Under the pieces are notes generated by a model, which saw nothing but the letters and a program-made list of their open reading frames with translations, searched no databases and was not told the origin of the DNA. Shown here one piece after another: positions 7,378 to 9,558 of a stretch of 9,558 bases of DNA (position 1 is its first letter; every line of letters begins with the position of its first letter). The position numbers and the translations under genes were made by a program. The DNA comes from T3Sed10-241 sp036796255. GTDB lineage: Bacteria > Bacteroidota > Bacteroidia > Flavobacteriales_D > Cryomorphaceae. The DNA is taken from NCBI GenBank assembly GCA_036796255.1, contig DAIRDH010000094.1, positions 1 to 9,558 of the forward strand. Reading direction: 5' to 3'.

Positions 7378-8088
7378 ATGTTAAGGTCATACAAGAACAT
7401 AGGGTACCTCTTCGGCGCCATGTACGTCATCGTACTCCTGGGATTTTACAAATCCTATTTCGGCCTCGCGCCCGACTTCAATGAGATACCTTCCGTGCTG
7501 CACCTGCACACCGCGATAGCCTCTGCATGGTGGCTTATACTGATTGCGCAACCCATCCTGATCAAAAGAAGAAAATTCAAAATGCACCGCACAGTGGGTT
7601 ATATTTCAATTGTTGTGGTCATCCTGTTTCTGATCAATGCCGCCATGGTTACGCGCCACTTGTATTTTAAAGTGCTTGCAGCGTACACAGCGGAGCAGGC
7701 CCTCGATTCAATGAGCCAATTTTGCATCAGTATGTTCTTCTTCACGGCATTTTATGCCATTGCCATGCTCAACCGGAAGAAGCTTCAACTGCACATCAGT
7801 TTTATGGTAGCTGCCGCTGTTATCATGTTGGAGCCTGGGCTGGTGAGGCTGTTTTTTAGCACGGTGGGGCGGTCTATGGGAGCAGTATTGGCCACCATGG
7901 TAGTGATTTACTTGCTCTTGATCGCTTTCATCATTTTCGAAAAGCGCAAAATGGCAAAACCTGTGCTGAAGAGCCCCTACCTCCTGATTCTCGGGCTGGT
8001 GATGCTTGGCCACGTCCTCGCCATCAGCGCTCCCGGTACGGAGGCCTGGCGGTGGCTTGCATCACAGATTGTGGTAAACCTGTTTTAG
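7378..8088 (+). CDS. seven-helix membrane protein, uncharacterised
   Basis: A 236-residue protein with about seven transmembrane helices, roughly at 8-27, 43-62, 74-93, 113-131, 138-160, 167-187 and 201-217. Histidines recur near membrane ends: His42 and His44 in LHLHTAIASAWW, His70 in KMHRTVGYIS, and His139 in LQLHISFM. The pattern H-x6-AWW...Q-x3-I...HR-x2-G resembles a widespread family of uncharacterised bacterial multi-helix proteins (DUF2306-like). The histidines could bind a metal or haem, but that is speculation. It starts 52 bp after the response regulator on the same strand with no visible terminator between them, so it is likely in the same operon and could be a target or an accessory of the two-component system. 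Confidence 0.8.
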   Translation: MLRSYKNIGYLFGAMYVIVLLGFYKSYFGLAPDFNEIPSVLHLHTAIASAWWLILIAQPILIKRRKFKMHRTVGYISIVVVILFLINAAMVTRHLYFKVLAAYTAEQALDSMSQFCISMFFFTAFYAIAMLNRKKLQLHISFMVAAAVIMLEPGLVRLFFSTVGRSMGAVLATMVVIYLLLIAFIIFEKRKMAKPVLKSPYLLILGLVMLGHVLAISAPGTEAWRWLASQIVVNLF

Positions 8089-8118
8089 TCTTTTCACAAG
8101 CACGAAAAACTGAATAGA

Positions 8119-8334
8119 ATGAACACATTTATTAAACTTTTCTGTTGTTGCGTCCTCGCCTTCACAGCCCATGTCGTGCAAGCCCAGCATGGTTGGTTCA
8201 CGCTTTACAGCGACTCCACAGCGCTGGTGCAGGATGCCAATGCCATTTCAGCGCAGTTTATTGCTGAAGTGCTCAAGGTGGAGCCTGCGCTGCCGTTCAA
8301 GCCCAACACCATCCTGAACACGAAGCCTTTTTGA
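8119..8334 (+). pseudogene. secreted protein, apparently truncated by a frameshift
   Basis: The intact frame encodes 71 residues. Residues 1-22 are a clear signal peptide (MNTFIKLF start, hydrophobic core, QAQ junction), followed by a globular-looking start QHGWFTLYSDSTALVQDANA and ending ILNTKPF at TGA (8332-8334). Just before the stop lies a five-T run (8328-8332). Adding one T would continue in the next frame as LIFHDPADNAA, which reads naturally after ILNTKPF. After that point both frames become rich in Arg and Lys and no longer resemble a secreted enzyme. The simplest reading is a frameshifted and 3'-truncated gene. An alternative is a genuine 49-residue mature peptide. A sequencing error in the T-run would explain the frameshift but not the odd tail. 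It starts 30 bp after the membrane protein gene. Confidence 0.5.
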
Positions 8335-8355
8335 TTTTTCACGACCCCGCCGACA

Positions 8356-8553
8356 ATGCAGCTTGCAGGTACAGAAGAGAAATCCCAAAAAGCTCCAACA
8401 AAAAGGACCGCCGAAAGGCCTGCCGGGCGCGTAGGCGCAAGGGACAAATCAGGTCAGGTAACACCGTCAAAGCAGGTCAAGAAGTATGGGGCTCCGAGGA
8501 AAGTACCAAAAGTGGCTGAGGATAGCAAGCGGAAATGGGGTGGGGTGGTTTGA
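8356..8553 (+). CDS. doubtful basic ORF
   Basis: A 65-codon frame rich in Lys and Arg, with repeated K-x-P and P-R-K patterns (for example VKKYGAPRKVPKVAEDSKRK). It is in the same frame as the secreted-protein gene, separated from it by the TGA and seven codons. It has no signal peptide, recognised domain or convincing ribosome binding site. It may be the non-native tail of the broken upstream gene, or not coding at all. Confidence 0.2.
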   Translation: MQLAGTEEKSQKAPTKRTAERPAGRVGARDKSGQVTPSKQVKKYGAPRKVPKVAEDSKRKWGGVV

Positions 8554-8649
8554 TTAAGAGCAAACCCTGGGGTTTTCATCAATCCCCATGGCCTGCAATT
8601 TGCTCTTGGCACGGTCATCATACACAACGAAGGCAAGAATTGTCGATTT
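8554..8649 (-). other. open in-frame tail after the RhuM stop codon
   Basis: After the TGA at 8650-8652 the minus-strand RhuM frame stays open for 31 codons before TAA at 8554-8556. It reads KSTILAFVVYDDRAKSK and continues LQAMGIDENPRVCS, which looks like the natural C-terminus of a protein. An overlapping ATG (A-TGA) starts only an 11-codon frame. It could be the fragment of a small downstream gene, or part of the original RhuM tail if the stop is secondary. No family was recognised. Confidence 0.25.
8556..8607. repeat. nested inverted repeat between converging genes
   Basis: AAGAGCAAA (8556-8564) is perfectly complementary to TTTGCTCTT (8599-8607). Between them TGGGG (8568-8572) pairs with CCCCA (8584-8588). 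Transcripts from either strand could fold into a two-part stem. No T-run follows on either side, so it is not a standard intrinsic terminator, although its place between converging transcription units would suit one. Confidence 0.35.
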
Positions 8650-9558
8650 TCATTTTTTAGGTCGTTTCAACTTTTCAATGTCTTCTTCCAATTCTTTTAA
8701 GCTCTGTTCTTTCTCCATCTCTTTTTGTTGTAGCCGATATTTCTCATATTCCTCCGCTGATTTCTCCACGGCCATTTGATGTGAAATTTTGCCGGCATGT
8801 GTTAGCAATTCCCTGCCATTTAATTGCAGTATGCTATCCAATCGCTCAATCCAATCTTTCATGTACATGGGTGTTTGTTGCTGTGCCATGGTTTCGGCAA
8901 AAGCCAGATACTGTTCCACCAACAAGCCCAGCAACTTCATCTCTTCTTCTTTAAGATAGTTTTTGGCGATGCTTACCTCTGCCTTCATCATAGATGTAGG
9001 CTGCTTTTTGTCATAGGACAACATTCCCATGAGTGGCAAGCTTGCATCAACACGTCTGTACACCAATTCTGCGGCGGTTTGCTGGCTGATGGCCCAGAGC
9101 AGTTTGTTTTGAACTACTTTGAAAAACTCAATGGTCTTTTCATCTTTGGGGTTGTAGTCGATGCTCGTGGCGTAGATGTCTTTTATTTTTTGGTAGAAAA
9201 ACTTCTCCGACAGGCGTATTTCCCGGATGCGGCCCTGTAGTTCATTGAAATAGTTCATAGAACTGCCCGACTTAAAGCGCTCATCATTGAGAGCAAAGCC
9301 TTTGATGATGTATTCCTTTAAGCGCTGGGTGGCCCAAATGCGAAACTGCGTGCCCTGCAGCGATTTCACCCGGTAGCCGACGGAGATAATGACATCTAAA
9401 TTATAGCCCTTTACTTCGTGTTCTTGTGTTTTTCCCGCAATAGCACCGTGTTGAGTGGTTGTCCGGAATTTCCGGACAACCACTTCTTCATCCAATTCAC
9501 CTTCTTTAAAAACATTGATTATATGTTCACTAATGGTACGCTTGTCCTTGCCAAACAA
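8650..9558 (-). CDS. rhuM: RhuM family protein, 5' end beyond the window
   Basis: The visible 302 residues match the RhuM (Virulence_RhuM) family, which usually runs to about 330-345 residues, so perhaps 30-45 N-terminal residues lie past the right edge; the first codon here is an internal TTG. The visible start FGKDKRTISEHIINVFKEGEL is the second half of a helix-turn-helix-like region. The family hallmark follows: YNLDVIISVGYRV, then GTQFRIWATQRLKEYI and KGFALNDERFK (about 52-98). The C-terminus (about 262-302) is a charged coiled coil ending LKRPKK. RhuM was named from a Salmonella pathogenicity island and homologues are often beside type I restriction-modification genes; the biochemical role is not established. 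The gene converges on the kinase operon and ends with TGA. A 31-bp palindrome lies inside the 5' part of the coding region. Confidence 0.9.
   Translation of the reverse strand: MFGKDKRTISEHIINVFKEGELDEEVVVRKFRTTTQHGAIAGKTQEHEVKGYNLDVIISVGYRVKSLQGTQFRIWATQRLKEYIIKGFALNDERFKSGSSMNYFNELQGRIREIRLSEKFFYQKIKDIYATSIDYNPKDEKTIEFFKVVQNKLLWAISQQTAAELVYRRVDASLPLMGMLSYDKKQPTSMMKAEVSIAKNYLKEEEMKLLGLLVEQYLAFAETMAQQQTPMYMKDWIERLDSILQLNGRELLTHAGKISHQMAVEKSAEEYEKYRLQQKEMEKEQSLKELEEDIEKLKRPKK
9454..9484. repeat. perfect 31-bp interrupted palindrome inside rhuM
   Basis: AGTGGTTGTCCGGAA (9454-9468) and its exact inverse complement (9470-9484) are separated by a single T. It covers the codons for E-VVVRKFRTT-T of the RhuM protein. 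The RNA could form a stem of about 13 bp with a small loop near the 5' end of the message. Part of the symmetry may follow from codons for the conserved V-R-K-F-R-T segment. Confidence 0.7.

Noticed and set aside
8205..8447. 80-codon minus-strand frame opposite the broken secreted gene
   Set aside because: No start context or motif; the plus strand carries a clear signal peptide in the same place.

Overview
The window looks like chromosomal DNA from a member of the Bacteroidota. The evidence is the gene content: two lipoproteins with a Fibrobacter succinogenes major paralogous (FISUMP) domain and Bacteroidota-type acidic residues after the lipobox cysteine, a very large beta-propeller sensor histidine kinase paired with a LytTR response regulator, signal peptides ending in an Ala-Gln junction, weak or absent Shine-Dalgarno sequences, and one site resembling a Bacteroidota -33/-7 promoter. 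No rRNA, tRNA, CRISPR array or insertion sequence was recognised.

Layout. Positions 1-363 have no intact gene but hold a possible gene remnant on the minus strand. From 3218 down to 364 four genes run on the minus strand: a small four-helix membrane protein (2793-3218), a 59-residue secreted peptide (2456-2635), and two paralogous FISUMP lipoproteins (1434-2438 and 364-1365). The last three are closely spaced and are probably one transcript. A divergent intergenic region (3219-3511) follows. It is unusually rich in TTGGT/ACCAA half-sites, including two inverted-repeat arrangements and one direct pair 21 bp apart. On the plus strand comes a probable operon: propeller histidine kinase (3512-6595), LytTR response regulator (6585-7325, overlapping by 11 bp), a seven-helix membrane protein (7378-8088), and a secreted protein that appears cut short by a one-base frameshift (8119-8334). 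The segment 8335-8649 carries a low-confidence basic ORF, an inverted repeat and an in-frame tail after the next gene. The right edge (8650-9558, minus) is a RhuM-family gene whose 5' end lies outside the window. It contains a perfect 31-bp interrupted palindrome.

How the genes may work together. The kinase probably senses an extracytoplasmic signal with its propeller and passes phosphate to the LytTR regulator, which would bind DNA. The half-site cluster between the divergent transcription units is the most plausible regulator target visible, and would link the two-component system to itself and perhaps to the membrane and lipoprotein genes. That link is inference from position and motif statistics only. 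RhuM-family genes are often found in accessory regions near restriction-modification genes, so the right edge may begin an island. No restriction gene is visible here.
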